Assembly (NCBI RefSeq): GCF_002443255.2
Contig: NW_019211454.1
Span: forward strand, 34,578,061 to 34,642,060
DNA length: 64,000 nucleotides
Direction of reading: 5' to 3'
Source: Varroa destructor
Taxonomy: Eukaryota; Arthropoda; Arachnida; Mesostigmata; Varroidae
The notes below the pieces were generated by a model that was not told the DNA's origin, made no database searches, and saw only the letters and a program-made list of their open reading frames with translations. This document shows positions 1 to 10,376 of the stretch, one piece after another (position 1 is the first letter of the stretch; each line of letters begins with the position of its first letter). Made by a program: the position numbers and the translations under genes.

Positions 1-1284
1 ATACCTACGACCCACTTTGGTGACTACACTGGCCAGAGACATGAAGACCACCGATCTCTGTCCTTTAACGACATCACTAACGATCGTCGGGAGAATTTCT
101 GAGTGGATACGAAGATGCATCGATGAATGCAAAACTACATAGTTACGTAAATATACACTGCATTTTTTTTCAATTTAGTCTCAGTCCTTGATTGATCGTT
201 CGCCTAACTCTTGTACAGTGGCCTGTACAGCAAGGCCAAAGTAAAAAAAGCTTTCTTCAGACTTCTATACAGGCTAAGATCATAATTATAATCACTTGAT
301 AGGATCTATACGTTTCAATTATAACACATCGTCAGCACGTCCACAGGCGTCGAAAGCATTCGTAGAACTCAGTAATCAAATTCTACCTTTAGGTATATAG
401 GACAGTCGCTCATTGAAATAGGCGTATACTAAAGAGTGTGAAAAAGCCCTTGTAAAACTTGTTCCAATTTCACTAATTCCATCTTTCGACAACATCTTTC
501 ACATCTCATCAACGCCTGTCTCAACAAGCTACCAATTTACTTCCAGTAAATTGGTGAATTGTTTTACTAGAAAATAATAAGACTGAAAAATATATCCGTA
601 AACAACTTAGACGACTTTTCCAAGATCATTAAGCAATATAAAACGTATTGTAAAAAATCTAGTCACAGTAAAAAAAAATGGTATATATATGCTTCTTTAA
701 GCACCGCCCTAGATATTATATGATGATAGACTACCATCAACTGAATCTGGCACGATCTATGACGGTGTATCATGAGGACAGTTTGAGCATCGAGTTGAAT
801 ATATACATCGTTTACAATATTTACACATACATATTCGTGTCGCAGCGTACTTGGTTTTTTTTTTAAAAAACTTCTAAACTTAAATCGTACTGCTGCATTG
901 TCGTTTGCTCTGCGTTGTAGCTACTTAATTTTGAAAAGAAATTATTATCGCTGTTTATTATGCAGTTGCGAATTCTATCAGAAAGCATACGCGAAGCCCT
1001 AAAGCTAAAAAGAAAAAAGAAAGTAGATATTTCTAATGCCCTTTTTGTCAGTTAATCGACAGTCAGCGAAACGTTACATTTACTGAAGAATCGATTAAAC
1101 CTAAAACAACCAGAATTTAGCAACAAACGATGGGGCGGAGGGGTGGCCTTTCGTCGGAATCGTATTATTTCACGCACAGAATACAGGGCTTTTTGTCGAG
1201 GTGTTTTCAACTGTGTAGCAATTCATTTCAAGATTAATTTTTTGGAGAATATAGAAACACGTGTGATGTATTTGCTTTCTAATT
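1..1284. other. intergenic, no gene seen
   Basis: AT-rich DNA with many stops in all frames. Short open frames here (for example 678-866) are rich in Tyr, Ile and Phe, as expected of translated AT-rich noncoding DNA, and have no convincing splice sites or domains. I see no RNA gene. Confidence 0.5.
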
Positions 1285-1412
1285 TTAGGTACACGTTGTG
1301 GCCGGGGGTTCGTACCCACAGGGTATAGACAGACGGTGCCAGCCAGTCAGCTAACCGTTTGTGTGTCTGATGGAACGCCTAACGGTGACACCGGACGTAA
1401 AACTTGAAACAT
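1285..1412 (+). repeat. tRNA-derived SINE-like copy, 5' truncated
   Basis: The stretch contains a Pol III B-box-like sequence, GGTTCGTACCC, at 1307-1317. About 80 bases later comes a tail, CCGGACGTAAAACTTGAAAC (1391-1410), that closely matches the tail of the copy at 32170-32320 (CTGGACATGTAAAACTCGAAAC). A shared B box and shared tail in two places fit one tRNA-derived SINE family. No clear A box is visible, so this copy looks truncated or decayed. The family name is not known to me. Confidence 0.45.
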
Positions 1413-2744
1413 ATATGAAAAGGATGGGCTATTTGAACGATGGATTACATCAATGAGTTGTGCGATATCATAGGTTTATGCTGACTGATAGTTTATGTAC
1501 GTATATGGTACAACTGCGTAAAGAGAGGTCTCATTGACCCATATTTGTTTTAACTTTGATTTTGTAACGGCCGTATTTATTCGCTTTAGTTCTGGCAACT
1601 ACCGATGACTGTGTTGACGTAACGAAACGCTTCTAGCGTAACTCTGGAATAATTTAAATGTTTTTGCACGACAACGTTGTAGAAGTCAATGATGAAAATG
1701 CAAATCTCACAAACTTGACGTGAAGAAACATGCAACAATACTTTATATTGATTGTTTTTATATGTGTACGGTAAAGTCGTTCGCTGGTGTGGCAAAAGTG
1801 CTAATCAAAGGTTACATATTAGGATCTGAAGGATCACGGTTATTTCGAATGTTTTCCTCTCTAGGCTGTAAGTGAACGTTCAGACACATACCATAAAATA
1901 ATAGATGTACTTTCTACCTCTAGACTCTATTGGTAGTTCCCGTTCTCGCACATTAACTATTTGGTCACTCCTCCTGATTGATCCTAACAATCACTCGTTG
2001 ACTTCGATCGTGCTCGCCATGGATGACATACGGCCCGAAACTTCGGCGAAGTAAAAAATAAATGCTTTACAGGCTTGCAACGGGACGTTTGCCACCATCA
2101 GATTCGACTTTTAAAATCTAAAAAATCCGAATACTTCTGTATAAGTATTCATACACTTTGTTTGTGTTTAAGGATAACGAAAAGAAAGTCACCCCATTTA
2201 CTTTTCTTTTAACTATATTCAGTAAAAAGAATACCTTAGTAACACTATTGTGCTTCAGTTAATAACTAAGAGCTACTGCTGCTTAGTTCGAAAAAAACAG
2301 GCTTATTTGTTTGTTTGTTGAACACCAATTGGAAGGAATTTAACAGTAGTTCTTACATTTGACGTTTAGAGTTCATCGTTAACAATGGCTTACGTCGTTT
2401 GACTATAGCGCATGCCGTTAAATCGGCACAGGCATATTTCGAGTACCGCGGCCAGAAAAAAGCGCCCTAATTTAAGGCCTATATGTTCATGATACGTGAG
2501 ATATATAGATGACAACGGTCTACAGCATTTTGACGTCGTCACAGCGACTGCTCCGCCCCCATCAATTTCGTCGTCGTTTATGATGATTTCCAGCTTTCCA
2601 GTGACGTTTTGCACATTCGAATAATTACGTATGCACGCGTGGTAGTCTTGGTTGATCATATGCTACAGCTTCCGAGCTACGCGATTTAAAAGCGACTCAT
2701 TACATGACTTCAGTGGCACGTTCACTCACTCACTCGTTCACCAC
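1413..2744. other. intergenic, no gene seen
   Basis: No exon with credible boundaries on either strand. The small open frames at 1586-1795 and 2390-2659 (minus) lack recognisable features. The last part contains a short TCAC repeat (CACTCACTCACTCG, about 2723-2736) just upstream of the promoter of the Met-rich gene. Confidence 0.45.
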
Positions 2745-2750
2745 TATAAA
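2745..2750 (+). promoter_or_regulatory. TATA box for the Met-rich gene at 2836
   Basis: TATAAA lies 86 bases upstream of the start codon, which would put transcription start near 2775 and leave a 5' UTR of about 60 bases. A second TATA-like string, CTATATAG, at about 2811-2818 is too close to the ATG to leave a useful leader, so the upstream one is preferred. Assigned by position and consensus only. Confidence 0.45.
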
Positions 2751-2835
2751 TGTTCCAGCTACCGTTACGATAGCACACGTTTCCTGCTGGTCTGTTGATG
2801 AAACTAGGGGCTATATAGGTTGGTAACAAGGAGCT

Positions 2836-3717
2836 ATGAAGCGCTTTGAAGCCAGCCCTATTGCCGTGTTCATACTGTCAGCCGCGTTATGGAGGTCTTC
2901 AGAGGCTCTACTCATGAAGAAGATGATGAAGAGCGCAATGATGATGGGATCAATGATGAAGCACGATATGTCTGATTGGTCGATGCCACTGACACGTGAG
3001 TAATTACGATTTGTAAAATAACTCTAGGTCGTTGATGTTTTACGACGGTGGATACAATGCGGACTCATATTTAGTCGGGGTCGTATTTTTAAGCGTTCGT
3101 TAATTCAGTTTTTACGTAACCGAACTGTTTCAGTGATGCCGCCGGATTGGCACTATACTCACCAGACTGAAATGGATATTCATCCCACGATAGTGATGAA
3201 CGCAATACCTAATGGAAAGACGTCTGCCGTCATGGTAGAAGACTGGCACAGCCACATGCCCCCCTTGATGATGAGCATGAAACCATCTATCGAAAAAAAG
3301 GAAACGATGACCATGATGAAAATGATGACAAAAATGAAAGACGGCGCAGAGATGGCGCACGAGGTAGCCGATCAAAAGATGCGCATGCACATAAGTATGC
3401 ATGCTGCAAACGATAAACCTCCTACTGCAATGACTGTCGAAACTTCTAGACCGCCTTGTAAAGTTAATCAGATCAGTGGAGTCATGACTGTAACGCCAAA
3501 TACTGAACCGGTAATGGCCAGACCCGAAATGATATCTGCGCCTTTAATGGCGGTACCGCCTCAGATGATGCAGCCCCAGATGGTCCAGCCCCAGATGGTC
3601 CAACCCCAGATGATCCAGCCCATGCAATCGCCCATACAGCAACCTGTTATGATGATGCCCACTAACAATGCGTTCCCATCTAATGTCATGGCTAGCCGCA
3701 TGGACCGACGGGCTTGA
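2836..3717 (+). CDS. secreted methionine-rich protein, 247 aa, two exons
   Basis: Exon 1 is 2836-2995 (donor C|GTGAGT) and exon 2 is 3134-3717 (acceptor TTTCAG). The phase-1 join restores one Leu codon. The N terminus has Lys/Arg then a hydrophobic stretch (PIAVFILSAALW, residues 8-19) ending near SSEA, a likely cleavable signal peptide. The mature part is hydrophilic and has 45 Met in the 247 residues (about 18%), arranged as MM, MMM and MxM clusters mixed with Lys, Asp and His. Near the C terminus a short repeat reads PQMVQPQMVQPQMIQPM. There is one Cys in exon 2. I recognise no domain; the protein is probably secreted and disordered. MxM/MxxM clusters bind Cu(I) in some copper proteins, but a metal role here is only a guess. 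The gene at 9296 has the same plan (signal peptide, phase-1 intron, Met clusters), so both probably belong to one local family. Confidence 0.85.
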
Positions 3718-4096
3718 ACGAACACACATGAAATACGCGCATGTTGCTCGAGTTGGAAGAATTAATCGGACTGTCCGATACTGATCAATGTCAGATATAT
3801 ACATATAAAAGACTCGAGACTTTTTAATCGTAGCACGATATTATACTTTCATGAGATCGGGCGCGTCCGAACCACATTCGTCCGAACATTCATCGCAATT
3901 TGCGGTGCACCGTTAGACCTATACCATTCTGTTGATCTAGTCAGTTACACCATACTAATTACATACAGATACGTTAACACGCCGTTGATAGGCCAGCTTG
4001 CACGTCCAGCCTATCGCAAAAGCCTTTTTTTAGCGAACGTAAAAAGGGCTAATCGTGCATATACTAATCACAATATACGCCTTGAATAGGAGCATT

Positions 4097-4102
4097 AATA
4101 AA
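4097..4102 (+). terminator. polyadenylation signal of the Met-rich gene at 2836
   Basis: AATAAA lies 380 bases after the stop codon and is followed within 20 bases by a GT-rich stretch (TTGTTGTGTGTAT), the usual downstream element. It is the first good signal after the stop. Confidence 0.5.
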
Positions 4103-5542
4103 GTACATTGTTGTGTGTATACGAACTTAATGAAAAAAATGAATGTACTGCCTTTAGTATTTTATCATTTGGGTCGTGACTTGAAAAGGAAATCATAAAT
4201 GGAATACGGTATCAGTTACGAACGTATCATTCATCCATGACGTACCATGACTAACCAATAAACTACTGGAGCACGTATGCATACCTAGAGTAAGTCAACA
4301 AAGCTAATCGTGTCTTCGTATTTTTCTTGTCTGTTTGTCTCATTAAAGGGTTTAGGTATTCCTGTAAAAAAAATTGCCTAGTTAAGAAGCCAGCCCAAGA
4401 TCAATACTCAAGTGCTATTTGAGACGAACACACGCGATGAAATGGCAGGCCTGTGTCGTTACCAGAGCTCTATATAAAATGAACGGAAAACGAGGACCAG
4501 AACATTGTCGTCGTCGTCATTGTTTAATACAATGACAAACAGAATCTTCGATGTTTTCGGTGTCCTGGTAGAGCCCTTTACCATAACGATAGCATGGAAG
4601 ATCGGAACTAGACAGTTCAGTCATTGTAAAGTGTTAGGCTTAACGTAATTGTCCTAGTAATAGGAGGCCTAACGTAATGGCGACGCCCTGTTTGAGCATC
4701 ATCAATTGGATGACTTCTCTTTGCCGCACGACGTAGCTTATTCTACATTTAAACCGTTCAACTGTGACTTTATATTCGTTTGGTTCTATGAAATATTCAT
4801 TATGGCTGAACGAATTTGCATCGTTGTAGCACGATGGTGGATAAAACACTGAAACGCCTGACGGGATCTTTCATGTCCGCTAAACATAAAAGAAAACAAT
4901 AAAGTATATTTTTTCGATACATATATATATCTATCACAGTGTCCTTTTTGATCATTCTTCAACTTGTAACAAGCCCTCGGCTCTCAATTTTTACAACGAA
5001 TAGAATTACAACAATACCGCTGATAACAATCAGGAAGCCATAACGATTGTTCTTCTAGTAAATTTAATTGTTAGCATGCTACTAAAATGTGTTAAAAGTT
5101 GCATTATAAGAAGCGCCAACGATTGTGAAATGTCGGCAGACGTTAGCTTTTATTGACTACATGTCGAATAATTAAGGACGTAACGTCATACGGTCTACTC
5201 TAGCGGGCCAAACATTCGTCTGCTAAACGAGAGAAAGTAAAGTGAAGAAAAAGCGTTTATCGACGACTAGACCAGCTAAGCGTCAGTTATACCTGAATCA
5301 GAGATCCAGCATGCCAATACATGCACATACACACTATGTGTCAATAAAACGAGGCTATCTTAGATATTGCATTGTAGTGCAGATCGTCAATATCTTTTGT
5401 TTGCTACTGTAGTCATAAATTACGCGCTAGAACAAAAGGTATTAGTATGGCCGCCATTTTCTCCATCCATAACTCTTTTACTTACCTAGCCTTTCTTCAC
5501 TGTCTTTTTTTTTGTTGTTATTGAGCATTTACTAGATCTCAG
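4103..5542. other. intergenic with an orphan TATA-like box
   Basis: A strong-looking TATATAAA lies at about 4470-4477, but the frame after it (M at about 4531) is only 37 codons with no signal peptide or domain. The rest is AT-rich without usable exons. The minus-strand frame 4640-4849 is unconvincing. Confidence 0.4.
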
Positions 5543-5743
5543 ATGCGTTGCCGCCTACTTTTAGCCTGGTTGATTTTAACTATTTGGACGTTCGACCTGG
5601 CCCGTGCATTGCCAAAAAAAGCATTGGCAGCCGCCATTTTTTACAAGAATCTGAATCCATCGTCCTCAGACGATTATGTTTCGACAATGGTTGTAGAAAC
5701 GCTAATGACGCCGATGTCGAGAAGCCAAATACAGAGGTTATGA
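5543..5743 (+). CDS. putative small secreted protein, 66 aa, possibly a diverged Met-rich family member
   Basis: The frame opens MRCRLLLAWLILTIWTFD, a textbook signal peptide (Arg then a Leu/Ile/Trp core) with probable cleavage at ARA|LP near residue 23. The segment after it, ALPKKALAAAIFYKNLN, resembles the post-signal segment of the 9296 gene (AFKLKKYKKAAFAYMLLQ) in spacing of Lys, Ala and aromatics. It contains Met only near its end (MVVETLMTPM). The ATG directly follows a pyrimidine-rich tract and CAG, so a 5' UTR intron could end there. The frame stops at 5743. No phase-1 donor like that of its neighbours is available, so it is either an intronless 66-aa peptide, a gene spliced through a different donor (such as AG|GTTATG at about 5735), or a decaying copy. 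Confidence 0.45.
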   Translation: MRCRLLLAWLILTIWTFDLARALPKKALAAAIFYKNLNPSSSDDYVSTMVVETLMTPMSRSQIQRL

Positions 5744-6308
5744 CAGACAGTGGATCTGTTCCTGTAAAATCAACAAGCATTTTCGGCGAAATCTTTACAA
5801 ATTCATACAAAAAAAAGTGCCTCTAACATCTGTACCTTTTTTTTTCGTCTACTAATGTCCATTAAAGGTTATCTTCTCGATTCCATACTTTTTTCTAATG
5901 GGCTGCTGTAAACGTATTAAAACCTATAGGATTGTTTTACGTTAGCTTCAAAGACTCTAAGCTTCGGCTGAAACATTTTTGCTGAAGACTAGAGGATCAA
6001 CTGGAACATCAGAAGTATTTATTTCGCTTTCTCAGTGTTCAAGAAGACTAATGCATATTCACTTTGGACAAGTATTGCAAAAAGTGAGGATATTTATGAT
6101 ATTATTTAATGTTCATTTGTCAAATGCGCCGTAAGCTTGGAGTAGATGTTCGTATAGGCCTATCATTTCGCTGTTCCATTTGTCTATGTTTTTCTAGTGT
6201 CTGAAAATTCGCAGGTAACTTTGGAAACCGAGATGCGTACGGCGTAACAACGGAAGCAGGTGAGAGCTGACATAACGCAAAATCCTGCTTAAAATTCTGG
6301 TCTTATAG

Positions 6309-6417
6309 CGCTCGCGATGTCATCGTATGCTGGAAGCCATACCCTACTGATGAAGATGATGCCCAAACTTCAGCGGCCTATGCCACCTGCTAGAGCCCAA
6401 GGTCTTTTGAAGAACAG
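6309..6417 (+). pseudogene. orphan Met-rich exon-like fragment
   Basis: After a plausible acceptor (CTGGTCTTATAG) the phase-1 reading gives a short Met/Lys/Pro-rich segment containing LLMKMMPKLQRPMPP, and a possible donor AG|GTGCTT follows. Composition and incoming phase match the second exons of the genes at 2836 and 9296. No first exon joins to it cleanly: the nearest signal-peptide exon, 5543, lacks a phase-1 donor. It may be a remnant of a duplicated family member or a real exon whose partner I missed. Confidence 0.3.
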
Positions 6418-9295
6418 GTGCTTAGGTGTACATAATTACGATGATAAACAGGGGACGGAAATGAGACCGGGGAAGTACTTAACACGCATATATTTTCCAA
6501 GGAAAAATAGCGTCATCTTTAGAGGTTAATTTATGCTGAGACGATTAAAAACGTTTTTTAATTTTAGAAATGCAAAGCGGTCATGTTTTGCCAAGCATTA
6601 TTATTTAAATCCAATTTATTTGACTTTTGCAATTTTTCGGATATTGGCCGAAGCCGATAGGAATTGCGTGCTCTACGTAGACATAGCACCACCCTCGCAG
6701 GTGGGAGCTTTAAAAATGATTGAACTGTACTACACTACACTTAACTATAATAGGTATATCCAAGAGCATTCTATATCATTAGAGAACTCGGGCCATGCCA
6801 TTGTCAAGCTGCTAAGCGACTGCGGTTGTCATTTTCTATTGCCAGACAGTGTTCCATTAGGAAACAAGGACACACGCTGACGTAATGCAATTGATTCAGC
6901 TTATCTTGTGAACTCGTTTAAACTTCCTCCAGTCCTTTATGCCAAAGCGACCGGGCTGACACGTTCGGGAACTATGACAGGAAACGAGAGCGAGAGAGAA
7001 AGGTCTGTAGAGCGACTCAGAATCCGCATGTGCAAAGTATAGATGTATTTCAAATAATGAACACTCTATGTGAATTGACTCAGACAGGTGTGGCCTCAGG
7101 CAATCTATACCAACCCATTTGGGTCGAAAGCAGCCGGCATAGTATAGACAACGAACCAGTTCAAGCCATCTTGCGGATTTTCCGCCAAGGAAAAAAGGGG
7201 CTATCGCATCAGGACGGGGGTTAGCGGCTGACAAAAATTCTATCTGACAGAAAAAAGAGTTTTAGAGGGAGCGTGTCGCGTACGGCACCCCCAATAAATT
7301 GTGTAGGTTGAAGTTGAAACCTATTCGTCCGTAAGGTGCTTTCAGGTCTTCTTTGTCCTTACCATACGGACATACGAATCATGTGGCGATGCCTCCACTT
7401 TTTTTCCACCAAAAAATCCTAAATAAACAGCGCAGCTATACGTAGAGCAACGAAAGACAAACATAAATTGCTTTTCAATAAAAAATCTGATTAGTAGAAC
7501 ACATGATCTCTTGTTAAGAAAGAAGAGAACGCGCATACCTATAAAAAACCAAAAGAGTTTTTCGATGAATGTTTCTCAGCAGCAACGGCTTTCTAGGAGC
7601 CCAAAATCACAGCATGTAAAATGTATCATTTGCTTTAATTTATATCTATAAAGTAATTTTACATTTAAATACAATTAATCGTCGTACGAAAACGCCTTAT
7701 TAGAGAACGACGAGCACCAAATAGTTAAACACTGACGGACCGCACGCATTGATTGAAGTACATTATTGCCATATTGGTAGAAAAACTCTCTCATAAGTCT
7801 CTCATAAGTGACCGCCTGTCCTTTGATTCGCTCCTTTTTTTTGGGTATTCAAAATCCAACTGAATTATCCGTTCTCATCGTACTGAACACATTCATAATA
7901 ATATTATTAAACAAAAACAAATTGCAATCCTTCCGACTGCTCGTGTTATAGTTCTAAAAAAAGATAAACTATTTGAGTAGGACTTTCTTTATTGGCCACG
8001 TTTTTGTTTTTCTGAAGTGTGTGGTTTATATCGTTATCAGAGGCAAGGTTCTCGTGTCCCAGTGTAGAATATTTAGGAAACAAAGGCGCGAAGAATTCGA
8101 AAAGACATCAAAAGTACTTAATAATTCAGATATGATTAATCCGGTAGCTTGACTCTGACGTTCGCAGATGTTTATAGAAACCAGTGTGTTGCTGCTCAGT
8201 TTTTAAGGGCTTCAGATACACTTCTTGCCTTACGAATATTAAATAGATGTTTGCAGTTAGTAATAAAGCCCGATGGTTTTCTTAAAAGAAGCATTCTTCC
8301 AGTGGTCTTCAGTCCCCTTTTCTGCTTTCGTAGCTGAGGTAAAATCAGTCGTTGAAAAAACTCCTTACTCCTTTACGAGCTTAATGACTTAAGTCTTCTA
8401 CCAGTGATGATTATATTCTACTACTTAGCGTCGCAAAGTTATTTAATATTCTTAACAAATGTGCAGAAATACCTCGAAGGTGTATAAATAGGCCAATGAT
8501 CGTTGTAAAGTAGCGTAACTAAATCACTGACAGATACGTGACATGATGATGTTTTTCATGTATCGAAACTTCGTATATATTAAATAGAAGCTAGGGTCTA
8601 TTTTTACGAAGGGTAGATGATTCGTACCTTCTCAGTTAGTATTGTTTGCGGTTGTCCATTACGCCATGTATGTTTAGATGAAGGCAAGGCCAAGCGCCTC
8701 CTTCTCTAGGGCCTTGAGTCCGCCTACAAGTGACGGTTTGCTCTACCCTACATGATGAAAATTTAAGAAAAATGAAGACAACTGGCCCTCGAAATGTTCA
8801 CTACGCAAAATATGAAACGACGTTCGCTACATGAGAAATTGTCCGTATAATGTTCGTCGACAACCATACTTTATCATCACTCCACTGACGCACTTATAAA
8901 TTCGGCTCAAGGGGAACCCGAAACGAACATAGGACGGAAAGAAGGCCAGCGTGCTAATGCTTCGTGCCGTTCATAAAGCGCCTGTATGAATAATGATCGT
9001 CGTGCTGATGAAAATGCAAGGCTTTTGGTTAAACACGACATCGACGTGGATCATCTATAACGAATTACTAACAAGTGAGCGATTCGATCTGAAGTCGAAT
9101 ACCTCACAAAAATAGTGCTATGCCACATACCGGATATACCCAGCGCCACGCTTCTACCCAATGAGCGCGGCTCCGTTCCGCATAAGATACGCGGCCTGCT
9201 GCTGTTTTCGTCAGTGTATGTCTTGTTGGTTCGCGTCATTTGTGTTCTAAGCGTTTTTCAGTATCGACGCGGAGCGTTCTAGAATAAACCTGAGG
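6418..9295. other. intergenic between Met-rich family members
   Basis: No convincing gene. The plus frame at 6533-6880 (115 codons from an ATG) has no signal peptide, domain or splice support. The plus/minus pair at 6896-7234 overlap each other without recognisable content. A TATA box (TTATAAATT) at about 8894-8902 and a pyrimidine-rich CAG at about 9255-9260 could be the promoter and 5' UTR acceptor of the next gene. Confidence 0.4.
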
Positions 9296-9962
9296 ATGAA
9301 GCTATTCATGTTATCACTTGCCATTGTCCTCGTGTTGATGTACGTGCAAAAGACCCAGGCGTTTAAGCTTAAAAAATATAAAAAGGCCGCGTTTGCCTAC
9401 ATGCTTTTACAGGCTTCCAAACCTAAACTAGAACCAACGATGGACATGATGATGATGATGAACGGTGAGTCTTTTTGCAGTGCTCGAAGTGTTGCCTTCG
9501 TACAGGCCTGGGATAACAACTATTGGTGTTACATGTAAAGTCTGTTGTAGCTGCTATTTAAAAGTCAATGTTCACTGGACTGAGTATGTATGTGCTTGCT
9601 GAAACGTCACTTTATGGTAATTTGCAAGAGCTAGAGCTTAAAAGCACGTGCTTCTTTAGTTTTAATTAATGCATCCTCAAAAAAAGTATATATATCCAGA
9701 AAAAAAAAATGTTAATTCAATAATCAATCATGTACACATTGAATAAGATCATAATAAACGTGTTGTTTTTGATTGCCAAGTCAATACATGTAAGTTTTTT
9801 TTTTTTTTTTTTGCCTGCATTTTAGGAATGATGATGACTCCTATGCCTGGCATGATGGTGCCAGCAATGGAAATGAAAGACCCTCTCGAATCAGAAATGC
9901 CCTGTCATATGACGGAAAAAGACATCAAACCGATGCCAGCAATGATAATGATGATGGATTAA
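9296..9962 (+). CDS. secreted methionine-rich protein, isoform A, 101 aa
   Basis: Exon 1 is 9296-9464 (donor G|GTGAGT) and exon 2a is 9826-9962. The exon 2a acceptor is GCATTTTAG behind an 18-base T run. The phase-1 join makes a Gly codon. A clear signal peptide spans residues 1-22 (MKLFMLSLAIVLVLMYVQKTQA). It is followed by a basic KLKKYKK segment and then Met clusters (DMMMMMN, GMMMTPMPGMM, IMMMD). There are 25 Met in 101 residues (25%) and a single Cys in the sequence EMPCHM. The gene plan is the same as that of the 2836 gene. AATAAA at 10066-10071 would end this transcript. Reading through the intron instead gives a stop at 9538, so splicing is needed for the Met-rich tail. I know of no named family; it is likely extracellular. 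Confidence 0.8.
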
Positions 9963-10346
9963 GAGCGTACTGTACAATAACAATCTTCATGTTAGTAAAC
10001 AAACCTACCTCGCCTCTGTCAGCATTGCATACAATATATACTCACTCAAATCTAACCTAAACAAAAATAAACCTGAATTTTCTCTCTAACAGTTAATATA
10101 TTTAGGCGGTACACCTAAATTTTCGTTCAATTTACTTGGAAGACTCGTTGTCATTCTTGTTTGTCAAATCTTATTTGTCAACGCTAGTGAACTACATACA
10201 AATTGCAACATGGCCATAAGAGAACGTACTTTCCTATTCAATTTTTAGATAAAGCCAAACAGAAGAGTAACTCTTTGATGAAGATCTTGGTTTCTGTGAT
10301 GTCGATGACTGCACCTGCGAAGACATCTATGCCACTTGTTTTATAA
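9296..10346 (+). CDS. secreted methionine-rich protein, isoform B by alternative last exon, 88 aa
   Basis: A second last exon, 10249-10346, follows a good acceptor (TTCAATTTTTAG). In phase 1 it joins to the same exon 1 (9296-9464), giving an Asp codon followed by 31 codons and a stop. This tail is Lys-rich then Met/Ser/Ala-rich (LMKILVSVMSMTAPAKTSM) and carries 4 Met. Its own AATAAA sits at 10371-10376. Because exon 2a also has a stop and its own poly(A) signal, the two look like mutually exclusive terminal exons. An independent gene starting in this exon is less likely, because no ATG with a signal peptide is present. Confidence 0.5.
10066..10071 (+). terminator. polyadenylation signal for isoform A
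   Basis: AATAAA about 100 bases after the exon 2a stop codon and upstream of the alternative exon at 10249. Confidence 0.45.
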
Positions 10347-10370
10347 ATGTTGTTGTCTTCTGACGTTATA

Positions 10371-10376
10371 AATAAA
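10371..10376 (+). terminator. polyadenylation signal for isoform B
   Basis: AATAAA 25 bases after the stop of the alternative terminal exon 10249-10346. Confidence 0.45.

Noticed and set aside
3544..3804. Minus-strand His/Leu repeat frame (LDHLGLDHLGL)
   Set aside because: It is the reverse-strand reading of the Met/Gln/Pro repeat of the 2836 gene.
6533..6880. 115-codon plus-strand frame with an ATG
   Set aside because: Composition follows AT-rich DNA; no signal peptide, domain or splice signal, and not Met-rich like its neighbours.
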